Assembly (NCBI RefSeq): GCF_000165425.1
Contig: NW_001798978.1
Coordinates: 434,001-498,000 of the forward strand
Direction of reading: 5' to 3'
Origin: Paramecium tetraurelia
Taxonomy: Eukaryota > Ciliophora > Oligohymenophorea > Peniculida > Parameciidae
DNA: 64,000 bases
Positions 22,188-33,424 of this stretch are shown one piece after another. Below the pieces are notes generated by a model. It did no database searches, was not told where the DNA came from, and saw nothing but the letters and a program-made list of their open reading frames with translations. Within the stretch, counting starts at the first letter, position 1; every line of letters begins with the position of its first letter. The position numbers and the translations under genes are program-made.

Positions 22188-23407
22188 TCAGGGACCTAAG
22201 TTTATTTTGTATTTCAAGTATTCAAAAACAGCAGGCGAATACAACAACTTAATGGATTTTTGAATAATATCCAATTCATTATTTATTTGTTTCACCAACT
22301 CCTCATGGGTTTATTTGCTTATCAATAACGATTGTTCTTCCAACTTCACGCGTTCCCCATATAAATCTATATCAGCTTAATGGATCTTTATGATATTTTC
22401 ACAATCAGCAATGAAGGATTGAATGTCCTCTCTTTCCTCCAGTAAATCATTCCATTCTCTCTCAAAAACGTTAGTCTCCCCATCCTGAGCACTGTCCCAT
22501 TAAGAGAAGGCTCTGTCCTATTCCTTTTCATCATTTATTAATTTGTTTTGAGAATCAACCAGAGATTTTCTAAGCTTATTTAATAGATCCAAAACTGACT
22601 TTATAAAGTGTCTCTATTTGAAATTGGAATCGGTTAATTGCACCAAAGTCTCCATCACACTTTCATAGCCTTTCAATCCATCTACCTACAATTGATTCCA
22701 ATAATTACTCTTCCTTTAATACTTCTTAATCTTCTAGTCAAATCTTTTGATTCCTCTTTACTCAATTAAATTTTATCCATCTCAATAAAACTGCAATCGG
22801 GTCTGGGTAGTAAGGATCCTACCATCTTCAAGGTTTCATCTGTGATCTTAATCAAATCACCAATATCTCGCTTGGATTTCTCAAAATTCTCGTATTATTA
22901 TTTGCGTAGAGCCTCTTGCATTTTCAGTCTAGACTCGTTTTATTGCTTAGAATCCTTCAATCTTAATAATTCTTTTTCGATATCATTCTAAGAGGCAATA
23001 ATAAGTTAGCATTACCTTTCGTAGTTCAAGATCTTATCCAATTTTTTTCCTCTGCTTATTCTATTCGTTTTCAGCATCTGAAATTATTTATTTTAATTAT
23101 TGAACTTTTACAACGCTTTCTGCTTTAATAGCCTCGTAATCGAGGTTCTCTTATTCCACTCTTTCCTATATATTATTCTTAAAAATACAATCAACTAACG
23201 TCCAAAACTTTTAATTGTTGAAATAAGTTCATCCACAGGACCTTGTAATTTATAATTTAACTCAGCCATCTTTAAAATGGCTTAACCAATTTTATGTTAT
23301 TAAATGTCTTTAATTTATTCTTCAATTACAGAGTTACCACTGTTGCCATCATCATAGTGCAAACATATACATATTGTGAACAATGTTATCAATAATATTA
23401 ATTTCAT
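22188..23407 (-). CDS. Trichocyst-matrix-like secreted coiled-coil protein
   Basis: Introns of 23, 28 and 23 nt are removed to give 381 residues ending at TGA 22188-22190. A signal peptide (MKLILLITLFTICICL) leads into a long coiled coil rich in Glu, Lys, Gln and Leu (for example QLKQIISDAENEQNKQRKK and DLIKITDETLKMVGSLL). A second coiled-coil block follows (NVFEREWNDLLEEREDIQSF). The plan of signal peptide plus two coiled-coil domains in about 380 residues is that of trichocyst matrix proteins. The sequence is divergent, so another secretory-granule protein is possible. Unlike its neighbour at 19.3-20.4 kb it is intact. Confidence 0.65.
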
Positions 23408-23832
23408 TATTTAATAAATGAATAAAAAAACGAGTATATACATTCAGTTATTTTCATTCAGATTATCAATTTCATTAAATTCAATCTAGAATTACTCAAA
23501 ATATGTATAATAATTTTATCCATTATAATTAAGTATATATTTTACTTGATTTTTGGATTTGTCTAAGAAATAAGTAAAGAATCATTTGGTGTTCACTATG
23601 ATTTGAATTAGAAATCCCATTGTTGAATGCTAAACTTTAAAGGAAATATCTTGTAATTAGCTTAATGTTCAGATTAAAGGAAGTACTTCTATAGTAAGGA
23701 ATCTAAAACTAAATACTATCTTCATTGCTTGTGTTTCAATTTAGGTGATTCCATTTTTGGCACTTAACACAGCTGAATTTAATTGATGTTGATTTATTTT
23801 AGAAGTTAAATTAATATAATAATTTTATTAAA
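23408..23832. other. Divergent intergenic region with a possible relic
   Basis: This region lies between divergent genes. From about 23585 to 23785 the plus strand has a protein-like frame broken by one TGA at 23624-23626 (SFGVHYDLN before it and LNFKGNILQLAQCSDQRK after it). It may be a decayed fragment. Nothing else is recognised. Confidence 0.3.
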
Positions 23833-24375
23833 ATGCTATAAAGAATCGTGAGATACTGTTTCGCTCATGGATCACACAAACCAACAGGCCCAATCTTTGC
23901 TCCATCTGTTTAGGACAAGATGTAATCTCAAAGCTCTAATTTAGGATCTATATCAATGTTTATAATGATGGTGAATTTGAAAGAATTCCTGCCTATATTG
24001 GTGAAAGCCTTTTGACTGCACTTAGAAGGTTTCGCGTAACAAATATACCAGGTAAATTGCATATCAATATAAAAGGTGACTGTGAAGGTGGAGAAAAGTT
24101 GGATAGCATCTTGGAGGATCCAGTTTAGACAAACACTTTTGGTCCTTCATGTGGATCCTGCCATATTCTGATTTCATCACCTTGGATTGAAAAGATCAGA
24201 GTCCCATATTATTTGGAAGAATTGATAATCAATAGATAAGATTATGCTGTTGCCAAGCAGTAATTAATTATATAGATATTGTAGTTCCAGATTGGCATGC
24301 GCTATTAAATTAGAGAAATGGATGGATGAGATGGAAGTATCTCTTCCAATAAATGAAAATTCAGAAAATATGTGA
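23833..24375 (+). CDS. Mitochondrial ferredoxin-like protein (complex I C1-FDX type)
   Basis: Introns of 23, 24 and 25 nt are removed to give 156 residues. The N terminus MLQRIVRYCFAHGS is basic and suits a mitochondrial targeting peptide. A [2Fe-2S] ferredoxin fold follows, with four candidate ligands at Cys68 (GDCEGG), Cys91 and Cys94 (PSCGSC) and Cys132 (RLAC). The spacing is C-x22-C-x2-C-x37-C; ordinary ferredoxins have only five residues between the first two. A ferredoxin with altered ligand spacing is a known subunit of mitochondrial complex I in ciliates and plants, and this fits that type. Whether it binds a cluster is not certain. Confidence 0.8.
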
Positions 24376-24455
24376 TTTCTTTAAAAGATAAATAAATATA
24401 TATTATATAAAACATAATCAGATAAGTTTTTTGGGTAGTGGTGGTTTAAGTACGT

Positions 24456-26267
24456 TCAACTCTAAACTTTGGGGTTGAACAGGAAGTCTTTGTTAAAAAT
24501 TTCTTGAAAAGGGCAGTATCTTTTTATTAAACACTCTCGGCATGAACATACTATGTACAACTTCTATGAAATGATAAACAATCTATAATACTTTCTTAAT
24601 CGAAGCGGTAAGCATCTACACACTCTTACTCTACCATACTTAATTTTTTTGTAGAACTGTTGCTCCTATTTTTGATATCTGGAGGTTTTCTGATTGGAGA
24701 TTGACTTTGTTATTATTGTTGTTAAGTATTAAACTGTTGCTTAAAGGGACGAACCATAGAGATCGGTTTTTTAGGAGATTCAAAGTGTTATGGTTAGACC
24801 TACTTCAATTCAGTTTTATGATTAGCTGTTGTGGATCTTGAACGAAGTGCAGGTATCTCAAAAGGATTTGATAATCTCTTTTTATCACTTTAATGTGTTT
24901 TCTTGAAAAGTCTCTTCTTAAAATGATGCTTGTTTCCAGTTTAAATATAAAGTTGATCTTTATTATGTGAATCATGATGGATAACACTGATATTCAAAGA
25001 TTTTTGAGAGGAAGAAGGTTGACTATTTTCATTAGTGTGCACATGTTCAGAATTTTTAGTTACACACTTTTCTTCAGGTTCTTTAGCTCCATTTTCTTGG
25101 ATCCTCTTTAGAATAAGAAATTATCAATACCTATAATATCTTCTCGTATCTCAATTACTATTTAATTGGTGGAATATTTTGGTTTTCTTTTAATGCTTAG
25201 TGTTCCCTCAGCATCTCCTTTATGTAATCTTTGTCTAATAAATTTGAAGTGTTAGTCTACAATTTTTAGGATTGCTTCATCAAATACCTAAGATTTATCA
25301 ATTAAATTTCAATACGTCGTATCTACTTTCAATCCTTTCATTGAAACTAGAAGCATAATGGTCTTGATTTTCTGGAGAATCTACTCTCTGGCAGTGAATG
25401 CTCGATACATCTCTGGTAGAGTTAATGGGATTGGATCTGTTTTGGAATTCGTAATCCAAGGATGTTATAAGATCTAGTTTGCACTATATCTATGAATAGG
25501 ATCCATCGAAACGCATTTCAAAAATAGATGCTTTGCCATTGGATCGAAATCCTCAGGGAAATCCCACTTAGGATCTAGTAGTTTCTTCTTATAATCGTGC
25601 GAATGCTCTCCTCCTTTATATAAAGGGTGCTTCCCTGTTAGCATTTAGTAAAGTATAATTCCACAACTCCAAATATCTATTGGCTTAGAGTATACACGCT
25701 AACTAAATAGCTCTGGAGCCATATAAATAAGGGTCCCACATTGTCCATGCAATACAATTTGTCCAGCCGATAATCCAAAATCGACAATCTTTAGTGTACT
25801 GAAATCGTTAGAGTCTTCTACTAGTATATTCTCTTATCTTAATTCAATTATAGTTACCTCAGGCTTAAGATCTCGATGCACCACTCCATGTTCATGAATA
25901 AATTAGACTGCTTTGAAAATACTGGTCATAATGATTCTAGCTTCTTATTATGTATATTTGCGCACTTTCAACGGACCTTATTTGATAAGGGCCATTTCTA
26001 TAAGTAGCTTGCTTTCTGTTTCTCTGACATTCTTAAATTGAACTATATTGGGATGATTCATCTTAGCAAGGATTTAGGCTTCTGACAAGATCTAGGCTAC
26101 CTTATAATCCTTTTTGGGAAGAATCTAATTAAACATTAGGACTCTGATATTACTTTCACAGCCACATGTTCTTTCCCCCCATCTTTGTATACAGCTTCAA
26201 CTACCTTCCCAAAACCCCCAGCTCCTAAGACTTTGATGACTTAATAGTATTATTCAAGTTCTTCCAT
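24456..26267 (-). CDS. Serine/threonine protein kinase with in-frame TGA
   Basis: Introns of 29, 27, 35 and 32 nt restore the frame from the ATG at 26267 to TGA 24456-24458. The kinase domain is complete: LGAGGFGKVVEAV (loop), [21 protein letters not shown] and GTLIYMAPELF, then DIWSCGIILYQMLTG. A coiled-coil-like and Gln/Ser-rich tail follows. A TGA stands at about 25316-25318 between KGLKVDTTY and NLIDKSQVFDEAILK, with coding continuing in the same frame. It is either a nonsense mutation (TGG to TGA), a 39-nt intron, or the true end of a shorter kinase. The catalytic domain lies wholly upstream of it. Substrates unknown; CAMK-like by general look. Confidence 0.75.
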
Positions 26268-27202
26268 TTAAATAATTATAAAAATAAATCATTAAGTTAA
26301 AGATGAAACCAAAATTACAATTGAAAGTCCATTAATCGGGGTCTATTTTTTAAAGAAATCTAAACTTGTGTTAAAAGTTGTTTGAGGGTTCCTTTCTCAA
26401 TAAAATGAGATATATCTATACCTAAAAAAAATAAATTTTAAAATAAACTATATTTATACTTAAATTAAGTATCAAAATATCTATCTAAATATATCATAAA
26501 TCATTAGCAAATTATCCAGGAGGTTTTAATTTGATTTCTTGGTCAGGCTTAGACTGATAATCAAATTATGAATATGGTATCCAATTCTGTAGTTTTACAA
26601 ATCAGTTAGTTATATATACTGTTTATAGCTTCATAAATTCTAGAGAACTACATATTAAACCATAATTATAAATCTCCTATATCAAATAACTATCAATATC
26701 AATAGGCCATTATTTATTCTTAATAAGAATAGATTTTCAGAGCTCCTAAATATCAAATATTATTCCATATCTGATCTAAAGTACTTATTTTTTATTGATC
26801 TAAAAGTTCATTCATTAAGTAATTTCTTAACTATTAATATAGATGCTTTCTTTTTATAGTTCTTTCATATAAATAATTTATCTAGTTATTAAGTTTCTTT
26901 TGATTTTACATCCATAAAGATATTAATTCATGGTTAATTCACAGATTTACCAAGTCACACCTTACTTGAATGAATGGTGCAACAGATTGAATTATCTATT
27001 TAATAATTCTTAGATCAATTAACTATGATGATTTAATGAGTGATAAGTATGTCATCAATAGTCAGGATCTTATATATTATGTGTTATGAATAGTTTATTA
27101 CATAGCTAAATTTTAGAAGGAGTTCAAAATTGAGACTTTTAATATTTTTACTATCGATGATAAATTATTAATATATGGACAGAGATTCATAAATATTTTA
27201 AT
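26268..27202. other. Intergenic; possible coding relics
   Basis: The divergent region between the kinase (-) and NOP58 (+). Two stretches look faintly coding: about 27010-27200 on the plus strand (YDDLMSDKYVINSQDLIYY, broken by TGA) and about 26510-26600 on the minus strand (SQFDYQSKPDQEIKLKPPG, broken upstream). Neither can be assigned. The rest is AT-rich. Confidence 0.3.
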
Positions 27203-28695
27203 ATGTTAATATTAATCGAGACTCCTGCAGGATTTGCCCTCTTTTAAGTTGCTAACACTAAGGCACTTAGCAAAATTGATAATATCTACGATTACTTGCA
27301 AAATGAGAAGCAAGCTAAAAAATTGTAAGCATTTGCATAGAAAATGATCTTAGGATTACCCCTTTTGCTTTCCAACAATTTAAGGATACATAAGAAGCTC
27401 TCGTTGCCACTAGTAAGCTTATTAATGGTAAGATCCCCAAGAAACTCAGTAAGTTTTTGGAAAAGAATGTAATTTCACAGGAAGTTTAAGATTAAATTGC
27501 AGGTATCAATAAATTATACATTATTATAGTTTAAGATAAAAAACTAGCTAAACAGATTCAAGATTAACTGGGATTGACTTGCGTTTAAACCCCAGTCACA
27601 GAACAACTCTTTAGAGGCATTAAATCACAACTAACCAATTTAATTGAAGGCTTAAGTGAAGCTGAACTCAAAAACATGACTTTGGGTTTGGCACATGGTC
27701 TATCTAGATACAAGCTCAAATTTTCAACTGAAAAAGTAGACACCATGATCATCCAAGCTATTGCACTTTTGGATGATTTAGACAAAGAAATTAACAATTA
27801 CATGATGAGATTGAGAGAATGGTTCGGATGGCATTTTCCAGAATTAGGCAAAATCATTACAGATAACCTAATATATGCTAAGGTTGTTAAAGCCATTGGT
27901 ATGAGAATCAAGACAAGCTAGACTGATCTTTCTGGCATTTTACCAGACAATCTAGAAGCAGATGTCAAATAGGCTGCAGAAGTGTCTTTTGGTACTGAAA
28001 TCACACTTGAAGATGAAAAGTTCATTCTCTGTTTGGCTGACTAAGTCATCGAATTGACTGATTACAGAGCCTAATTATCAGAGTATTTGAAAAACAAGAA
28101 TGTAAGCTATCGCCCCAAATCTTACAACTATGGTTGGAGAATTAGTAGGAGCAAGATTGATATCTCATGCTGGATCTCTGGTTAATCTAGCTAAATACCC
28201 AGCTTCTACAGTATAAATCTTAGGAGCAGAGAAAGCACTGTTAAAAGCCATTAGAACCAAACACAACACACCAAAATATGGTTTGATCTTCTAAGCCAGT
28301 TTTAGTTGGAAGTGCTCCTGCTAAATTGAAAGGTAAAGTCTCCAGAACATTAGCTGCTAAAACTGCCTTGTGTATTAGATATGATGCTTTAGGTATATTT
28401 TAGTATTCAACGTATTCTAGGTGAGGGATAAGATGCTGAATTTGGAGTCACCAACAAAGCATTCTTAGAAAAGAGAGTTCATTAATTAGAGGAAGGAGTG
28501 AACTATAGAGATGTGAAAGCACCATAAAGAGGAAAAGCCAAGCCAGTTTCCAATTAAGCTTAATATTAAGAAGAAGCAGACTTCTAACCTTAGGGAGCCT
28601 CATGGATGTAGAAATTCCAAAAAGGTGAAGATAAAAGATAGGCCTCATAAGATTTAGCATAAAATTCAAAATTCAAGAAGGTGAAATAGTAATGA
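27203..28695 (+). CDS. NOP58: Box C/D snoRNP core protein NOP58 (Nop5), two one-base frame breaks
   Basis: Introns of 29, 27 and 28 nt are removed. The protein matches NOP58 along its whole length: [15 protein letters not shown], then SLGL-type [44 protein letters not shown], the Nop domain [21 protein letters not shown] with GAEKAL and KYGLI, and a Lys/Gln-rich tail. NOP58 assembles box C/D snoRNPs for 2'-O-methylation of rRNA. The remaining length is 1409 nt. One extra base near 28099 (AAGAATG) and one in the TTTT at 28300-28303 account exactly for 469 codons including the stop. Decayed copy or sequence error; the rest is fully conserved. Confidence 0.9.
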
Positions 28696-29418
28696 AAGTA
28701 CATTATGTATAAAATATAAAAACCTCTACATTGGTCTTCGTTTCCTTTCATCCAACCATTACACAAGTCTTTTTTATATGTTTACTCAATCCAATTAAAA
28801 TAATTCTATATATTGGTGTTATCAAAATTAATGCTTTTTGAAATCAACAGAACAAAATTGTATATTAATGAGTTAGTTTTAATTATTGTGGAATAAATAA
28901 AGAATTTTTATATTTTATATAATCATATTGTAAATCCATAATTTGGTATTTATTACTTATTTTATATTATTTTTCTAAATTTACGCAAATCTATGTCTTC
29001 TTACGATAAGAACTTCAAAAATATATGTCAATTTGGATTTTTACATTAATATTTTATAGTATTAGGAAGTCAATTTATTAAATTGAAACTATTTCTTATG
29101 TCTGAATTTATAATTAATATTTCTAATTCCCTTGTAGATAGATTATCATAACATCCAAAAACCATCAACAAAAATTTATCTTAATGTATTAATAGAGAAA
29201 TAACAATTCTAAGTATAGAATTTCATATCTTTTTCAATTACAAATGATTTACTTTATCTTTAAACATTTCTGCATTTAAATATCAGTAATTTTATTCCTA
29301 ACCTATTATTCAGGTATTAAACCTTTTAGTTTTTTCTTTACTTAATGGATTTCTCTTTATATCATCATTAATCAAAAGACATTTAGAGTAATTAGAATGG
29401 TCATAAAATATCAAACAA
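28696..29418. other. Intergenic, no gene seen
   Basis: AT-rich convergent region between NOP58 (+) and a small minus-strand gene. No frame longer than about 40 codons looks like protein. Confidence 0.35.
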
Positions 29419-29664
29419 TCAGGTAAACTCTGTCTTTTAACTCTTTACTCTTTTCATTAATTGGTTAATATTATTTTATATTTGAATTTGCATTGGTCTG
29501 CTGAAATATGTTTTCAATAACACAGAACACACCTTCTAATCTTTTTAGATTTTAATGGTTTCTTTGTTGGATGTTAGCAATTGTTAGAGTTCTCTACTTT
29601 CTTTCAACAATTGCCTAACTTGTTGGAGAAAATTCACTATAGCTTCAAGTCCATCTTTATTCAT
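29419..29664 (-). CDS. Small helical protein (81 residues)
   Basis: The frame starts MNKDGLEAIVNFLQQVRQL and is strongly helical (KESRELQQLLTSNKETIK). It ends at TGA 29419-29421. An alternative 32-nt intron beginning after KDQK would move the stop to 29411-29413 and give 73 residues. Its start codon lies only 16 nt beyond the stop of the upstream coiled-coil gene on the same strand. The two may be one transcript or one gene with an unrecognised join. Function unknown. Confidence 0.45.
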
Positions 29665-29680
29665 AATTTTAATAAAATAA

Positions 29681-30238
29681 TCAATGCAAGCTTTGCTTAA
29701 GTTGTATGTAATCATTGAGAATCTTTTTCAACCACCTCCAACACTCTCGCAATTCGGGTTTCGAATTTGGAAAATGATTTTATGGATGACACTGTATTAC
29801 TAGATCAACTATTGAATTAACGAACTTCTGTATTGAGGGATCTTTGATTAAACTTTCCAAGCGTGTGATCTCTTGCTTTAAACTTTTGTTTTCTTTCACT
29901 AGCAAGCTGTTTTCAATTAATTAATTTTGAAATTAAACTTCTTTTTCTTTTAATTGCACCTCGAATTCCTTTAATTTTTCTATTAAGTTATCTTTTTAAT
30001 AATTAGTTGGTTCAGATAATCTATTCATTAATATTTTTTAATGTGCTCTCATTTCGCTGATCATTTATTCTTTGAATTCTAATTATTTGGTGAGTTATTC
30101 AACTTGTTTTCTAAGCTCTTAAACCTCTTCCCCAACAAATTTTTCTGTAATTGGACTCACTTATTATTACTTAAGATACTAAGAATAGTATAGTTATGTC
30201 GAGGAATTGTGAGAAATTTAGCTTGTTTAACGATTCAT
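29681..30238 (-). CDS. Coiled-coil protein (185 residues)
   Basis: A single exon. A Ser/Gln/Tyr-rich head of about 35 residues precedes a coiled coil (VQELRKQVEQLTKQLEFKEQ through LKQEITRLESLI). A compact Cys/Trp-bearing C-terminal part follows (DLVIQCHPQN, then ELRECWRWLKKIL). TAA/TAG-coded Gln is frequent in the coil. There are no catalytic motifs. A cytoskeletal or centrosomal role is common for such proteins in ciliates but is not shown here. Confidence 0.65.
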
Positions 30239-31150
30239 TAAATTTTATTTAGGAATTTTAATAATATTAAAATATTTATTTAGGCTCTATAAAGAATCCA
30301 ATCAATAATAAATAGAAACTAAACCAACATAAATTCCCCTCATCTAAATTTATCTAAACCATATTAGCCATTTTTCAAAATATTTATATATTTTTCAGAA
30401 TTCATTAAAATTCATTTATTAAAAAGACATGAATGTCAACATTATTTGATCTATTTTCAGATTAAACCCAATTAAGAAGCTATAATATAGATGGTTTACA
30501 AGTTATACTACCTCAGAATTGAAAATATTCAGTCAAATATATTTTAAAATATTTAAATACTATACTACTTTGCTAAATGATCTTAATCCAAAATTTCTAA
30601 TTAATTCTTAAAAATCATTAATATTTTAACATTATAATGTTGAAGGATTAAGGAAAGGTCAGATAAAAATAAATATATACACCACAATTCAAATAATTTA
30701 TTCAATACTATATTTTCATTTATAGTAGATAATACCTGAACCTGAAGATGTGATATGCTTTCTTCCTCATTAATTAATTGCTCTAATGAATAAAATTATG
30801 AATGATTTATTATTTAATTAATTTAACTTTTATAATATCCTATGATATTATTTAATGATCATCAATCTCTATGATAGTGAAAAGAATTCTAACAGGTCTT
30901 CTATGATTTAATTTAAATGAGATTATCTTTATGAATCTATTATTATTATATTTTCAAACTATACTAGTTAGAATTCATTCTAAATTTTCAATTATTTTGG
31001 CTATGTAAAGATAATTATTAAGAATAAATTAAATCACTTATCTATGAATTGAATAGGCATTAATAAAATTTAAAATAAAATTACAGTACTGTATATATAG
31101 CATAAATCAATTAATTATAAAAAGTAGCATTTTTCAAATTCAAATTGGAA
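30239..31150. other. Divergent intergenic region, no gene seen
   Basis: These 912 AT-rich nt lie between the coiled-coil gene (-) and the Wee1 gene (+), presumably holding both promoters. No coding or RNA signal is recognised. Confidence 0.4.
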
Positions 31151-32652
31151 ATGAATTTTTAATCTCCTCTTGCAAGAAATTTATTCAGTACTCCTGAAAA
31201 ATAATCTATGGAACCAGAGTTGTGTAAGAAAGTGATCATTGATGATCAAATACAACAATTCAATAATTCAAGCAAAAAACAATTCAAATTCTAGATTATG
31301 TAGAGCTATTTCAATTAATAATTAGACCTATCAAGACTCAAACACCAATTAAATAAAAAAATCATCTTTCACACATTACTCCAAGTACTTCAGAAAACGA
31401 TTGCATTGGAAGTTCTTTAGTTCATAGATTCTAAAATCATATGACCTTAGATTAAATCTAATAAAGTCCTCCCAGCACCCCAAAAAATAAGGGAACTAAA
31501 TCTCATAAAGAATTAACTGCTTAAAAATAGGGTACTGCCACTCCAATAAAAAAGAAAGTAATTAAATATTTTACTGAAAGAGTGCGATTAAAAGTATCCA
31601 GACAAGTGCATGGGCCATGGATGTTGAAGATTAGTCAGAAGAAGAGAGTCCTTCCTTTGAGAAATCTAGATATTATAATGAATATACTTAATTGGCAGTA
31701 ATAGGCAATGGAAATTTTGGTACTGTTTATAAATGCAGAAATAATATTGATAAACAAATTTATGCGATAAAATGTGTTAAACTTCAAGGATATGGCAAAT
31801 CATATGATGCAGCAGAAACTCTTAATGAAGCATAGGCACTTGCGTATCTGACGGCTAAAGGAAGATGCAAAAATATCATAAGATATTATACTGCCTGGAA
31901 TGAAAAGTGCTATAATTATTTATAAATGGAATACTGCAATTTCAATGTGACTTCCCTCTTAGTAATTTATAATAATATTATTTAGGAATCTAAAAGGGAT
32001 TAAAATTAAAGATTTGAAGAATTCGAAGTTAAAAAGATACTGAAAGATATTTTGAAAGGTTTGAGATTTCTTCATGAATAATCAATCACGCATTTCGATG
32101 TCAAACCTGATAACATCTTATATAGCAAAGTTTAAGGGTGTTACAAATTGGCTGATCTAGGTCTTTCCAGACAAACCTAATTAAAAAAGGGAGAGGATAT
32201 TAATGAAGGAGATTCTCGATATTTAGCTCCTGAAATTTTATCTAATGTATAATGTTTTACAATTTTAGCTAACAGCTTAATCTGATTTAAGTAAATCGGA
32301 TATATTCTCAATGGGTGCTTCAATTTATGAAATTATGATAGGAGAGACTCTACCTGCATGTGGAGAAAAATGGTTGAAATTAAGATAAGGTTTGTCAGTT
32401 AATGATTTTGGATCAGGTATTTGATTATAGTAATTAGATTTCTATTCCATTAAATTAAGAAGATTAATTTGCAGGATGATGAATCCCAATTCATTTTTTA
32501 GATTGAGTGCTAAGTCTTGTTTAGAAGATCCTTATTTGTTTGTTCCTAAGGAAAAATTCATACAATAGGAAAAGATTAAAGGATATTAATTAAGATAATA
32601 ATTCGATGTACTTAAAATTATGGAAACCAAAAAAAGGTAAATGAGTGTTTGA
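31151..32652 (+). CDS. Wee1-type inhibitory CDK kinase
   Basis: Introns of 26, 23, 22 and 21 nt are removed to give 469 residues. About 160 residues of Ser/Thr/Pro-rich N terminus precede a kinase domain with GNGNFGTVYKCRNN and IYAIK. The diagnostic Wee1 features are a catalytic loop HFDVKPDNIL, DLGLS in place of DFG, and the activation segment EGDSRYLAPEIL. Wee1 phosphorylates the inhibitory Tyr of CDK1 and delays mitosis. The N-terminal SP/TP sites could be CDK feedback sites (inference). The window also encodes a cyclin (47.3-48.5 kb) and a B56 subunit acting in the same circuit. Confidence 0.9.
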
Positions 32653-32797
32653 TATTTATTGAATTATAAATATAAATGAATTAAAATTAAAACTTTACAA
32701 GCAATCTTAATCTATTTCCTGAAATAGGAACACACGGATCAAGAGGAAAAGTAACAAATTAAGATAAACTTAGTAATATGGTGGAAATAATATCACA

Positions 32798-33247
32798 ATG
32801 AGAGGAACAGAAATTTTTGAAGGGCTTACAACTGGAAGACCATCAAAGAATATCATCCAAGCTCATTTTAAAGTCTTGAGATTTTATAGAAAAGTGTGTC
32901 GTCTTATTCCCTTTTTATTAAGAATTCATGATATGGAAGTGACCTGTAATTCATAATAAGCAATGCTAAATGTAGCAAATGTAATCAGAAAAAGAGCATA
33001 TTTAAGAGATCCTGATGCCGTTGATAGATGGGTTAGTATTTATGTATGATATTAATAGGTTTATAGAGGATATGAATTACTCTACCAAGCTGAATGGCAT
33101 ATGCTAAATAGAGATCATTTATTCCAATACTTTGCAAATCAAAATAGATCGGATGCTGGATATTCATATTTAGAAAATTAAAAGCTCAAAGGAAAGAGTG
33201 AATTCTTAAAGGATTTCTACATTGGAAATAAAACATACGAATATTGA
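32798..33247 (+). CDS. Complex I LYR-family subunit, NDUFA6 (B14)-like
   Basis: A 27-nt intron is removed to give 140 residues. The LYR-type start of the fold is HFKVLRFYRKVCRLIP near residue 25. The hallmarks of NDUFA6 follow: RDPDAVDRW...YRGYELL, a second helix with HMLNRDHLFQYF, and a C-terminal FLKDFYIGN, comparable to FLxxFYxG in NDUFA6. LYR proteins bind acyl-carrier protein; NDUFA6 sits on the matrix arm of complex I. The canonical Leu-Tyr-Arg is here LRFYR. An earlier ATG at 32779 runs into a TGA, so the chosen start is the first usable one. Confidence 0.8.
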
Positions 33248-33424
33248 AATCATAAGTCTAAATAAAAATATTAAAACAAGACTTAAATTATGTTAAAACT
33301 CTTATTTAATGCTCTTATATTTCTTGATATTTTAAGTAATTTTGTATATTTATTCTTTCTTGAATAATAAGATCTTTATTTTGGTTTTATTAATATAATT
33401 GAATAACAATAATAGTATTAAATT

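Noticed and set aside
22650-22780. Apparent frameshift in the second trichocyst-like gene
   Set aside because: A 23-nt intron (GTAATT...GTAG) just before VDGLKGYE restores the frame exactly, and the total length is then a multiple of three.
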